Positions 1 through 6,929 of a DNA stretch of 10,708 bases are shown one piece after another. The notes under the pieces are model-generated. The model ran no database searches and was not told where the DNA came from. It saw only the letters and a list, made by a program, of their open reading frames with translations. How positions within the stretch are numbered: the stretch's first letter is position 1; each line of letters opens with the position of its first letter. The DNA comes from Bacillota bacterium (lineage in GTDB: Bacteria; Bacillota; Bacilli; Bacillales_B; DSM-18226), in NCBI GenBank assembly GCA_030705665.1, contig JAUZQA010000090.1:1-10708 (forward strand), in the 5' to 3' direction. A program made the translations under genes and the position numbers.

Positions 1-129
1 ACAAAGAAAGCCATTCGAAAAGCGGTAGAACCCTTAGTAAATAATCGAAAAGTTACTGTTTTGACAGATGAAGGAACGTTTAGCCGTGACCGAAATAATC
101 AAACGGGGGTTAGGGCTGGCACAAAATAA
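1..129 (+). CDS. C-terminal end of a probable YhcN/YlaJ-family sporulation lipoprotein (partial)
   Basis: Frame 1 is open from the left edge to a TAA at 127-129 and encodes 42 residues; the start lies outside the window. The peptide is basic and hydrophilic, and its central stretch VEPLVNNRKVTVLTDEG resembles the C-terminal region of YhcN/YlaJ-type lipoproteins, which includes CoxA/YrbB of the B. subtilis spore. A gene of this sort near safA and bofC would be normal in Bacillaceae, which supports the call. The N-terminal signal and lipobox cysteine that define the family cannot be seen, so the family assignment is an inference from a short tail plus neighbourhood. A good terminator begins 10 bases after the stop, which supports this as a true gene end. 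Confidence 0.5.
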   Translation, partial: TKKAIRKAVEPLVNNRKVTVLTDEGTFSRDRNNQTGVRAGTK

Positions 130-138
130 ATGGAAGAT

Positions 139-173
139 GGCGACCCAGCTGGGCCGCCGCTTTTATTTTTTTT
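139..173 (+). terminator. Rho-independent terminator after the first gene
   Basis: The arms GGCGACCC (139-146) and GGGCCGCC (151-158) pair with one A-C mismatch around an AGCT loop. A T-rich tract at 161-173 follows. It ends just upstream of the candidate bofC promoter and so separates bofC from the preceding gene. Confidence 0.85.
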
Positions 174-176
174 GCA

Positions 177-205
177 GGATAGATTGGGCAAAAGTGGCTA
201 AACTA
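177..205 (+). promoter_or_regulatory. Candidate forespore (sigma-F/sigma-G) promoter of bofC
   Basis: GGATA at 177-181 fits the GnATA -35 shared by the forespore sigma factors. Fourteen bases later GGCTAAACTA (196-205) fits the GGnnAnAnTA -10 pattern; read as a sigma-G -10, TAAACTA at 199-205 is an imperfect CATnnTA with a 17-base spacer. In B. subtilis bofC is transcribed in the forespore, which agrees with this reading. Transcription would start near 212, about 40 bases before the bofC start codon. The match was made by eye against loose consensus sequences. Confidence 0.45.
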
Positions 206-251
206 TAAACGGAACAAAGAATATATTTTTTTAGAATTAGAGGTGATCCTC

Positions 252-794
252 ATGAGGTTCAAGCGAACGGCTTTCATGCAAGCTACTATAGCAGTTAGTG
301 CCGTTATTCTTTTGATGCTAATTGGAAGGGTACCGAGTATCATGATAGTTGGCTCCGCCGCTGCAATGGACAACCAAAAGTCGGAACCTCTTACAATGAA
401 GATTGTCCTTGAAAGAGTCTACCTTGATGGAGAAGTTAGCGAGGAAATTGTTCAAGAAAACATTTTTTCTCTTGAAAACTTTTGGGCAAAATACGATCAG
501 TGGAAGCTAAAAGACATGGATAAGTCGGAAATCGTATTTAGCAGACAAGTGGATGATATTTCACCGCTGCTCAAATCAAACGGCTATTTTGGCATTTCGG
601 ATAAAGGTGTATTAACCATTTTTAACGGAAAACCAGATCAATCAAGAATAATCCAATCTTTCTTTCAAATAGATATCAAAAAACTGGAGAGCAGCAAACA
701 GAAAGAGCTGTTGAATGGGATCCCTGTAAAAAATAAGGATCGCTACGTAAAGGTATTAGAAACGTTTAAACCGTACTCAACTGATGGAGGATAA
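252..794 (+). CDS. bofC: BofC, forespore intermembrane checkpoint protein (sporulation)
   Basis: Encodes 180 residues, close to the roughly 170 of B. subtilis BofC. BofC is exported from the forespore into the intermembrane space, where it restrains SpoIVB-triggered activation of pro-sigma-K in the mother cell. A basic N-terminus and a hydrophobic segment at about residues 10-25, ending in small residues near SAAA (35-38), form a signal peptide. The diagnostic conserved region lies at 75-128: LENFW, then DDISPLLKSNGYFGIS at 101-116, followed by GVLTIFNGKP. The reading frame also opens with GTG at 243, but that codon falls inside the Shine-Dalgarno sequence AGGTGAT (241-247), so ATG 252, four bases downstream, is the likely start. 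The gene is flanked by terminators on both sides and is probably monocistronic, with a forespore-type promoter upstream. Confidence 0.95.
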   Translation: MRFKRTAFMQATIAVSAVILLMLIGRVPSIMIVGSAAAMDNQKSEPLTMKIVLERVYLDGEVSEEIVQENIFSLENFWAKYDQWKLKDMDKSEIVFSRQVDDISPLLKSNGYFGISDKGVLTIFNGKPDQSRIIQSFFQIDIKKLESSKQKELLNGIPVKNKDRYVKVLETFKPYSTDGG

Positions 795-807
795 TCATAT
801 TATTCGT

Positions 808-840
808 AAAACCAGACTGACTTCTCAGCCTGGTTTTTTT
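808..840 (+). terminator. Rho-independent terminator of bofC
   Basis: AAAACCAG (808-815) pairs with CTGGTTTT (830-837). After one A-C mismatch, CTGA pairs with TCAG around a CTTC loop. A run of seven T residues covers 834-840. It begins 14 bases after the bofC stop codon. Confidence 0.9.
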
Positions 841-916
841 GCTAGTTACTCATCAAGCACTGCTTAATATGATAGAATGTAATACAGCTATTGAAACCAA
901 TATTAAAGAATGATGG

Positions 917-950
917 TCCTGCTCATCCGCATGCTGCATTCAGCAGGATG
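917..950 (+). other. Two mutually exclusive stem-loops just upstream of ruvA
   Basis: TCCTGCT (917-923) can pair with AGCAGGA (942-948). Alternatively CATCC (924-928) pairs with GGATG (946-950) and stacks, across a three-base bulge, on TGCTG (932-936) paired with CAGCA (941-945) around a CATT loop. The two folds share bases and cannot form together. They lie 26 bases before the ruvA TTG start, close to its weak ribosome binding site. Pairing is seen directly; any regulatory role is inference. I found no GAAC-N4-GTTC type LexA box in the 841-975 gap and only weak sigma-A-like hexamers there. Confidence 0.35.
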
Positions 951-975
951 GCAGAGGCTTGGGGAGAGAAACCAA

Positions 976-1587
976 TTGTACGAGTTTATTAAAGGAACGG
1001 TTGAATATATATGCCCGGAATACATTGTGATCGAAAATAACGGGCTGGGTTTTCAAGTTTCAACACCAAATCCGTTTACTTATTCTGGGAAAATGAAACA
1101 GAATGTAACCATTTATACCTATCAATATGTTCGGGAGGACATCATTGCATTATATGGTTTTGAGTCAAGGGAAGAAAAAGGATTGTTTACAAAATTATTA
1201 AGTGTTTCGGGCATCGGGCCAAAAGGGGCACTGGCTATTCTTGCTTCTGGTGAAGTCGGGCAAGTTGTTCAAGCGATTGAAGAGGAAGATGAAAGCTTTT
1301 TGGTGAAATTCCCTGGAGTTGGAAAAAAAACAGCCAGACAAATGATTCTCGATTTAAAAGGGAAGCTGCAAAATATTGTTCCCGACTTTTTCCCAAGCTT
1401 ATTTAATGTGGAGGAAATTGCAGCAGCACAAGCATCAGGTTCGGGGGCATTTGAAGAAGCAGTTCTGGCTTTAAAAGCACTTGGGTATTCAGACAAGGAA
1501 ATTAAGAAGATTTCTCCAGATTTAAGAAAAGAAAACTTATCGACCGATCAATATATTAAGAATGCATTAAAAAGGCTTTTAAAATAG
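976..1587 (+). CDS. ruvA: RuvA, Holliday-junction-binding subunit of RuvAB
   Basis: Encodes 203 residues (about 201 in B. subtilis). RuvA tetramers clamp the four-way DNA junction and load RuvB for branch migration in recombination and repair. The N-terminal OB-fold (residues 1-64) begins with [11 protein letters not shown]. Two helix-hairpin-helix motifs follow: [14 protein letters not shown] at 76-89 and [12 protein letters not shown] at 111-122. The small C-terminal domain that contacts RuvB starts near 160 ([17 protein letters not shown]). The frame continues upstream to an ATG at 910, but those 22 residues do not resemble RuvA. The TTG at 976 places the family's usual first residues correctly and has a GGGGAG ribosome site at 961-966. 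RuvB starts 11 bases downstream, so the two are co-translated. The low-efficiency TTG start may keep RuvA levels modest. Confidence 0.96.
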   Translation: MYEFIKGTVEYICPEYIVIENNGLGFQVSTPNPFTYSGKMKQNVTIYTYQYVREDIIALYGFESREEKGLFTKLLSVSGIGPKGALAILASGEVGQVVQAIEEEDESFLVKFPGVGKKTARQMILDLKGKLQNIVPDFFPSLFNVEEIAAAQASGSGAFEEAVLALKALGYSDKEIKKISPDLRKENLSTDQYIKNALKRLLK

Positions 1588-1598
1588 GGTGATCATTA

Positions 1599-2600
1599 AT
1601 GGAAGAAAGAATTATTTCAAGTCAGGCTGATCCAAGTGAAGTGAGTCTCGAGCAAAGTCTTCGTCCTCAAAATTTAAAGCAATACATTGGTCAGGATAAA
1701 GTAAAAGCAAATTTAGAAATCTTTATCGAAGCGGCTAAACTGAGACAAGAAGCATTAGACCATGTTCTTTTATATGGCCCGCCCGGGTTAGGAAAAACAA
1801 CACTTGCGACGATTATAGCGAATGAGATGGGGGTGAATATTCGGACAACATCGGGACCTGCCATCGAAAGACCAGGTGATTTAGCTGCAATTCTAACTGC
1901 ATTAGAGCCAGGTGATGTGTTATTTATTGATGAAATACACCGTCTGCCAAGATCCATTGAAGAGGTGCTTTATCCCGCTATGGAGGATTTTTGCTTAGAT
2001 ATTGTGATCGGAAAGGGGCCGAGTGCCCGTTCGATACGGCTTGATCTGCCTCCATTTACGTTAATTGGAGCTACGACAAGAGCGGGGGCCATCTCAGCTC
2101 CGCTGCGTGATCGATTTGGAGTTTTGGCGAGACTCGAGTATTATAAAGTAGATCAATTGACGAACATTGTTAAGCGTACAGCAGAATTGTTTGAAACTGA
2201 AATAAGTGATGAAGCCGCCTCAGAAATTGGAAGAAGATCAAGAGGGACTCCACGGATTGCCAATCGGCTCCTTCGAAGAGTCCGGGATTTTGCCCAAGTA
2301 AAAGGAAATGGAGTTATTGATCTCCCCTTAGCAAATGAGGCATTGGAAAGACTTCAAGTCGATCGGCTGGGTCTCGACCACATTGACCATAAGCTCCTTA
2401 AAGGAATTATTGAAAAATTCCGTGGGGGCCCCGTTGGACTTGATACCATTGCGGCAACAATCGGGGAAGAACGAGAAACGATTGAGGATGTTTATGAGCC
2501 TTATTTGCTCCAAATTGGGTTTCTCCAGCGCACGCCAAGGGGAAGAGTGGTAACGAGGTTAGTTTATGAGCATTTTAAAATGGAGGTGCCATCAGAGTGA
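1599..2600 (+). CDS. ruvB: RuvB, Holliday-junction branch-migration ATPase
   Basis: A full-length 333-residue AAA+ motor that pumps DNA through the RuvA-bound junction. Walker A is GPPGLGKT at 60-67 and Walker B with its following residues is DEIHR at 111-115. The sensor 1 region GATTRAG lies at 157-163. LRDRFG at 169-174 carries the arginine finger R170, and the sensor 2 motif [12 protein letters not shown] spans 216-227. A C-terminal winged-helix DNA-binding domain occupies about 255-333. The ATG at 1599 has the ribosome site AGGGTGATC five bases upstream. The stop codon overlaps the start of the DUF2905 gene. All catalytic motifs are intact. Confidence 0.98.
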   Translation: MEERIISSQADPSEVSLEQSLRPQNLKQYIGQDKVKANLEIFIEAAKLRQEALDHVLLYGPPGLGKTTLATIIANEMGVNIRTTSGPAIERPGDLAAILTALEPGDVLFIDEIHRLPRSIEEVLYPAMEDFCLDIVIGKGPSARSIRLDLPPFTLIGATTRAGAISAPLRDRFGVLARLEYYKVDQLTNIVKRTAELFETEISDEAASEIGRRSRGTPRIANRLLRRVRDFAQVKGNGVIDLPLANEALERLQVDRLGLDHIDHKLLKGIIEKFRGGPVGLDTIAATIGEERETIEDVYEPYLLQIGFLQRTPRGRVVTRLVYEHFKMEVPSE

Positions 2601-2803
2601 CAGGATTATCGAAGACACTGATGATTATAGGTGCCATCATTTTTATCATTGGCTTTTTAATGCCTTTTTTACATCTTGGGAAGCTTCCAGGAGATATCCT
2701 GATCAAAAAAGGAAATACAACCTTTTATTTTCCTGTCGTTACATGTATTGTGATCAGCATCATTCTATCGGTCATATTCCATTTCTTAGGCCGGTTTAGA
2801 TAG
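2597..2803 (+). CDS. DUF2905 family small membrane protein
   Basis: Encodes 68 residues. One membrane segment lies at about 8-27 and a second at about 45-65. Between them is the motif typical of DUF2905, [18 protein letters not shown] (29-46). The function of the family is not known. The GTG start at 2597 overlaps the ruvB TGA stop (2598-2600), and a strong ribosome site GGAGGTG (2582-2588) lies inside the ruvB coding end with 8 bases of spacing, so translation is likely coupled to ruvB. As I recall, B. subtilis has queA directly after ruvB, so this gene is an extra member relative to that layout, though it is common next to ruvB in other Bacilli. A topology with the polar loop on one membrane face is inferred from hydrophobicity only. 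Confidence 0.88.
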   Translation: MTGLSKTLMIIGAIIFIIGFLMPFLHLGKLPGDILIKKGNTTFYFPVVTCIVISIILSVIFHFLGRFR

Positions 2804-2821
2804 AAGGTTCACTTCTATTTT
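2800..2821 (+). other. Short perfect stem-loop between the DUF2905 gene and queA
   Basis: ATAGAAG (2800-2806) pairs perfectly with CTTCTAT (2812-2818) around GTTCA, followed by only four T residues (2818-2821). A competing fold pairs GGTTCAC (2806-2812) with GTGAGCC (2827-2833) through one wobble. It overlaps the DUF2905 stop codon. It could act as a weak attenuator or an RNA-processing site, but the T-run is too short to call a terminator. Confidence 0.3.
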
Positions 2822-2868
2822 CAGTGGTGAGCCAAATAGAAATAACATTAATTAAAGGGATGTCAGTA

Positions 2869-3897
2869 ATGAAATTAGATGAATTTGATTTTTATTTGCC
2901 AGAAGAATTAATTGCCCAGGTACCATTAAAAAATCGTTCCGACAGCCGTCTAATGGTTTTAAACAAACAATCGGGAGAAATCAGCCATACGATTTTTAAA
3001 AACATTAAAGATTATTTAAAAAAAGGTGATTGCCTTGTTTTAAACGATACTAAGGTGCTGCCTGCCCGCTTGTTTGGCACCAAAAAAGATACGGGAGCCC
3101 ATATCGAAGTTCTCTTGTTAAAACAGCTTGAAGGAGATAAATGGGAAACACTGGTGAAACCAGCGAAAAGAATCAAAGAAGGTTCTGAAATCGAATTTGG
3201 TGAAGGACTGTTAAAAGCAGTTTGTATCGAAACATTAGATCACGGCGGAAGAATTTTTGAATTCCAATATGACGGTATTTTTTTGGAAGTATTGGATCAG
3301 TTAGGGGAAATGCCGCTGCCGCCTTATATTAAAGAGCGTCTTGAAGATAAGGACCGTTATCAAACTGTTTATGCCCGCGAGCCAGGCTCTGCCGCCGCTC
3401 CAACTGCAGGTCTTCACTTTACCGAAGCATTATTAGATGAAATTAGAGAAATGGGCGTACATATCGCGTTTATTACTTTACATGTTGGACTGGGAACATT
3501 CCGGCCTGTAAGTGTAGAAAATGTTCTCGAGCATGAAATGCACTCCGAATTTTATATAATGACGAAAGGGACCGCAAAGCTGCTGAATGATGTCAAGGAT
3601 TCAGGGGGCAGAATTATCAGCGTCGGGACCACTTCTACAAGGACGCTTGAAACGATTGCGTCTAAAAATGATGGGCGATTTATGGAAGCAAGCGGGTGGA
3701 CCAATATCTTTATTTACCCTGGTTACGAATGGAAGGCAATTGATGGATTAATCACCAACTTCCATTTACCAAAGTCGACGCTTATAATGTTAGTTAGTGC
3801 CTTGGCAGGACGGGACCATATTTTGAATGCTTATGAAACTGCAGTAAAGGAACACTATCGCTTTTTCAGCTTTGGCGATGCCATGTTGATAATTTAA
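2869..3897 (+). CDS. queA: QueA, tRNA preQ1-34 S-adenosylmethionine ribosyltransferase-isomerase
   Basis: Encodes 342 residues, the usual length for Bacillus QueA. The enzyme transfers and isomerises the ribosyl group of S-adenosylmethionine onto preQ1 in the tRNA wobble position, giving epoxyqueuosine. Family motifs are complete: [10 protein letters not shown] at 58-67, [13 protein letters not shown] at 173-185, then [30 protein letters not shown] at 295-304, and the C-terminal [11 protein letters not shown]. The reading frame extends upstream through GTG 2824 and ATG 2860, but ATG 2869 gives the typical MKLDEFDF N-terminus and has GGGATG (2857-2862) as a modest ribosome site six bases upstream. 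It precedes tgt, the enzyme acting one step earlier on the same tRNA base. A palindromic element follows almost directly after its stop codon. Confidence 0.97.
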   Translation: MKLDEFDFYLPEELIAQVPLKNRSDSRLMVLNKQSGEISHTIFKNIKDYLKKGDCLVLNDTKVLPARLFGTKKDTGAHIEVLLLKQLEGDKWETLVKPAKRIKEGSEIEFGEGLLKAVCIETLDHGGRIFEFQYDGIFLEVLDQLGEMPLPPYIKERLEDKDRYQTVYAREPGSAAAPTAGLHFTEALLDEIREMGVHIAFITLHVGLGTFRPVSVENVLEHEMHSEFYIMTKGTAKLLNDVKDSGGRIISVGTTSTRTLETIASKNDGRFMEASGWTNIFIYPGYEWKAIDGLITNFHLPKSTLIMLVSALAGRDHILNAYETAVKEHYRFFSFGDAMLII

Positions 3898-3901
3898 AAG
3901 A

Positions 3902-4086
3902 CGGCTGTGTTAAAAAGTATAGTTGATTTTTCAACCTGTTGATTGGAGCGGAAGGCGCGAAGACTCCTGCGGGAGTACGGGGCTGGGGAGACCCCACAGG
4001 CGCTTCAGCGCCGAGGAGGCTCCCCGGCACGCCCGCGGAAAGCGAAGCGCCTGGAGCTCCAATCAACTGCCAAGTTTAACACAGCC
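3902..4086. repeat. GC-rich palindromic MITE-like element in the queA-tgt gap
   Basis: Terminal inverted repeats GGCTGTGTTAAA (3903-3914) and TTTAACACAGCC (4075-4086) match perfectly over 12 bases. A second perfect 12-base pair lies inside: GTTGATTGGAGC (3938-3949) and GCTCCAATCAAC (4056-4067). Further nested pairs are AGGCGC with GCGCCT (3953-3958, 4047-4052), GGGGAG with CTCCCC (3985-3990, 4020-4025) and GGCGCT with AGCGCC (3999-4004, 4007-4012). A local hairpin ACTCC-TGCG-GGAGT sits at 3963-3976, and another, GTTGA-TTTT-TCAAC, at 3922-3935. AAAAGA flanks both sides (3896-3901, 4087-4092) and may be a target duplication, although one extra base separates the left copy from the repeat. It encodes no transposase. 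From memory its core resembles a high-copy intergenic repeat family of Bacillaceae; copy number cannot be checked here. Confidence 0.8.
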
Positions 4087-4101
4087 AAAAGATACAATTG
4101 A

Positions 4102-5259
<1,158 letters not shown>

Positions 5260-5281
5260 TAGATGAAAGGAGGGACACAAC

Positions 5282-5608
5282 ATGGGAAATATAGGAACAA
5301 TTGCACCACTGATCATAATGTTTGTTTTGTTTTACTTCTTATTAATCCGTCCGCAGCAGAAGCGGCAAAAGTCAGTGCAAACAATGCAAAGCAGCCTTAA
5401 AAAAGGTGACAAAATCGTTACAATTGGCGGATTGCATGGTTTTATCGATTCAATCGATGATAATAAAGCAGTCATTAAATGCGGTGATGGCAGCCGTTTG
5501 ACTTATGAGCGCTCAGCTATTCGTGAAGTAGTAGAGGCTGCTCCAGAAAAATCAGCTCCTGTTAAGGAAGCTTCAGCAAAAGAAGTTACATTAGAAAAGA
5601 AAGATTAA
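5282..5608 (+). CDS. yajC: YajC, Sec translocase accessory subunit
   Basis: Encodes 108 residues. YajC associates with SecDF and SecYEG at the membrane. One membrane segment (about residues 7-23) is followed at once by the conserved LIRPQQKRQK (21-30), and the YajC domain continues with LKKGDKIVTIGGLHG. The C-terminal tail from about residue 84 is rich in alanine, lysine and glutamate and probably disordered. A very strong ribosome site, AAAGGAGG (5266-5273), lies eight bases before ATG 5282. The gene follows tgt by 22 bases and is the last of the plus-strand series, closed by a bidirectional terminator. The B. subtilis counterpart is named yrbF. Its functional partner secDF lies downstream in this same window. 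Confidence 0.95.
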   Translation: MGNIGTIAPLIIMFVLFYFLLIRPQQKRQKSVQTMQSSLKKGDKIVTIGGLHGFIDSIDDNKAVIKCGDGSRLTYERSAIREVVEAAPEKSAPVKEASAKEVTLEKKD

Positions 5609-5616
5609 TTATGAAC

Positions 5617-5650
5617 AAAAAAAGGAAGCCAGATACGGCTTCCTTTTTTT
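5617..5650. terminator. Bidirectional terminator between yajC and yrzE
   Basis: A 14-base arm ending GGAAGCC (5617-5630) pairs perfectly with GGCTTCC plus T-run (5637-5650) around AGATAC. The A-run on the left serves as a T-run on the minus strand, so it can stop both convergent transcripts. Its right end overlaps the yrzE stop codon (5649-5651). Confidence 0.92.
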
Positions 5651-6038
5651 ATGCTGTTCTGGAGCTGCCTCCTGACAAATTAACCCCTAAAATACCACCC
5701 ATCATCGAGATAAGAGTATAACAGACATAATAAATAAGCTGTTCAAGGTTAAAGAGACGATCGTACCCCAAATATTGAAATAAGAAGATAACGAGAGAGT
5801 AAACCAGCCCTGTTAACCCGCCAATTAGCCACCCTTTTTGCTTTCTTTTTCCACCTGATAAAAATCCGCCGCCGAACAGCCCAATAAAGGATAGGGCAGT
5901 AGTTAAGTATTGAAGTGATCCCTCGCGAACAGTTGTGAATCTTAAAATGATAGAAATAATTAAGCTGCTAATGGCGGCAAATAGAAAAATAAAAATGATG
6001 CCGTATAATACGGCAGTACCAAAACTTTTTGTTTCGAT
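5649..6038 (-). CDS. yrzE: YrzE-like TIGR04086 family membrane protein with a non-canonical start codon
   Basis: A minus-strand frame of 129 residues from an ATC at 6038-6036 to TAA at 5651-5649. Four membrane segments are visible, including GIIFIFLFAAISSLIISI near the N-terminus and MMGGILGVNLSGG near the C-terminus; the second and third contain GLFGGGFLSGG and WLIGGLTGL. This pattern, length and position between yajC and yrbG fit TIGR04086/YrzE, whose function is unknown. The frame holds no ATG, GTG or TTG before the first membrane segment. The only upstream in-frame options are ATC at 6038 and ATT at 6059, and a stop lies just beyond. The ribosome site AAAGGGGAG (minus strand, 6054-6046) sits seven bases before ATC, which favours it. 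A sequencing error or single-base mutation could also explain the missing start. The family call is firm in kind; the start is uncertain. Confidence 0.82.
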   Translation of the reverse strand: METKSFGTAVLYGIIFIFLFAAISSLIISIILRFTTVREGSLQYLTTALSFIGLFGGGFLSGGKRKQKGWLIGGLTGLVYSLVIFLFQYLGYDRLFNLEQLIYYVCYTLISMMGGILGVNLSGGSSRTA

Positions 6039-6117
6039 CTTCGTTCTCCCCTTTCCAATGCCTTAATGCAAAAATCCTAAACTGATTGATGTGGCAACGA
6101 TAAGCAGTTTCGCTCCT

Positions 6118-6146
6118 AGTACAAGCGTATTCCCCAAGCCCAGCAA
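6118..6146 (-). promoter_or_regulatory. Possible sigma-A promoter of yrzE
   Basis: On the minus strand TTGCTG (6146-6141) and TGTACT (6123-6118) are separated by 17 bases, matching three and four of six consensus positions. Transcription would begin near 6111, leaving a leader of roughly 75 bases. The match is weak, and it is offered because the spacing and position are right. Confidence 0.22.
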
Positions 6147-6167
6147 ATAGAATGACTTTTTGAACAA

Positions 6168-6188
6168 TAATGGAATAAAATTCCGTTA
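6168..6188. promoter_or_regulatory. 21-base palindrome upstream of yrbG, possible operator
   Basis: Nine-base arms TAATGGAAT and ATTCCGTTA flank an AAA centre and match at all positions except one T-G. The core GGAAT-AAA-ATTCC (6172-6184) is perfect. It ends 52 bases before the yrbG start and overlaps a weak possible -10 (TAAAAT, 6176-6181). No specific regulator is recognised. Confidence 0.3.
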
Positions 6189-6240
6189 ATCTTTTTGTAT
6201 GATTTGATAAAAAATAGAGGTTGAAAAGGGGCGACCAAAA

Positions 6241-6894
6241 ATGGATGAACACATCATTATACTTTTTCGAACGATCATGCTTTATATTTTAATTCTCATC
6301 ATTTTTCGAGTAATGGGTAAAAGGGAAATTGGCGAATTAAGTATCCTTGATTTGGTCGTTTTTATTATGATTGCTGAGATGGCAGTAGTAGGAATCGAGG
6401 ATACAAAAGATCCGGTCACCCATACCATTTTTCCAATGTTTGTGTTAATGTTCATTCAAATCCTATTTGCCGTCATTTCTTTAAAAAGCAAGCGGTTTAG
6501 GGATTTTGTGGATGGAAAACCAACGATGATTATTAATCACGGTAGGATCGATGAAAAGGCAATGCGGAAACAGCGGTACAATTTCGATGATTTATTGATG
6601 CAGCTAAGGGAAAAGGATATCCAGAGAATTTCAGATGTGGAATTTGCGATTTTGGAGGCTTCAGGGAAGTTATCAGTCTTTGAAAAAGAGAAAAATGTTA
6701 ATAAAGAAGGGGATATAACGATTCCGTTAATTATCGACGGAGTGATTAACGAAGATCATTTAACCAGCATGAATAAGACGAATCTTTGGCTGCGGCAGGA
6801 GTTAAGAAAGCTGGGGTATCAGGATATTAAAAAAATTTCTTTTTGCAGTTTTGAAAATGGGAGGTTTTTCATTGATATGATGGACGAATCGTAA
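6241..6894 (+). CDS. yrbG: YrbG-like DUF421 (UPF0702/YetF family) membrane protein
   Basis: Encodes 217 residues, the same size as B. subtilis YrbG. Three membrane segments (about 5-25, 34-52 and 60-80) include the family signature RVMGKREIGELSILDLVVFI at 23-42. A cytoplasmic DUF421 region follows from about 85, with GKPTMIINHGRI near 91-102 and NFDDLLMQLREKDI near 114-127, and then an extended tail. The biochemical role is not established. As I recall, relatives such as YetF have been linked to spore or membrane traits, but I assign none here. ATG 6241 has AAAAGGGG (6224-6231) nine bases upstream. It stands alone between a divergent yrzE and a convergent spoVB. Confidence 0.9.
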   Translation: MDEHIIILFRTIMLYILILIIFRVMGKREIGELSILDLVVFIMIAEMAVVGIEDTKDPVTHTIFPMFVLMFIQILFAVISLKSKRFRDFVDGKPTMIINHGRIDEKAMRKQRYNFDDLLMQLREKDIQRISDVEFAILEASGKLSVFEKEKNVNKEGDITIPLIIDGVINEDHLTSMNKTNLWLRQELRKLGYQDIKKISFCSFENGRFFIDMMDES

Positions 6895-6926
6895 AGAGGA
6901 TGAATGGACGATTTCATCCTCTTTTT
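6893..6926. terminator. Bidirectional terminator between yrbG and spoVB
   Basis: AAAGAGGATGAA (6893-6904) pairs perfectly with TTCATCCTCTTT (6913-6924) around an eight-base loop, with a T-run to 6926. The left arm overlaps the yrbG stop codon and the structure ends three bases before the spoVB stop on the other strand. On the minus strand the arm also ends in a short T-run (AAA on plus), so termination of spoVB is likely but weaker. Confidence 0.82.
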
Positions 6927-6929
6927 CGA

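Noticed and set aside
910..975. ATG at 910 as the ruvA start
   Set aside because: The 22 extra residues are unlike the RuvA N-terminus and cover the hairpin region; TTG 976 begins the OB-fold exactly where expected and has a ribosome site.
841..975. LexA/SOS operator before ruvA
   Set aside because: No GAAC-N4-GTTC or close variant was found on either strand by eye.
1269..1957. Minus-strand frames inside ruvA and ruvB
   Set aside because: They lie antisense to intact, strongly conserved coding sequence and have no ribosome sites; they are shadows.
2328..2799. Other frames overlapping the ruvB end and the DUF2905 gene
   Set aside because: The overlapping frames do not encode recognisable proteins, while the ruvB and DUF2905 frames do.
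5609..6240. tRNA, riboswitch or CRISPR-like repeats in the non-annotated parts
   Set aside because: No cloverleaf, regularly spaced repeat or known aptamer core was recognised; the region is yrzE plus a short divergent promoter gap.
5968..6252. 94-codon minus-strand frame upstream of and overlapping yrzE
   Set aside because: It overlaps yrzE out of frame, shows no protein-like hydrophobicity pattern, crosses the yrbG start and lacks a ribosome site.
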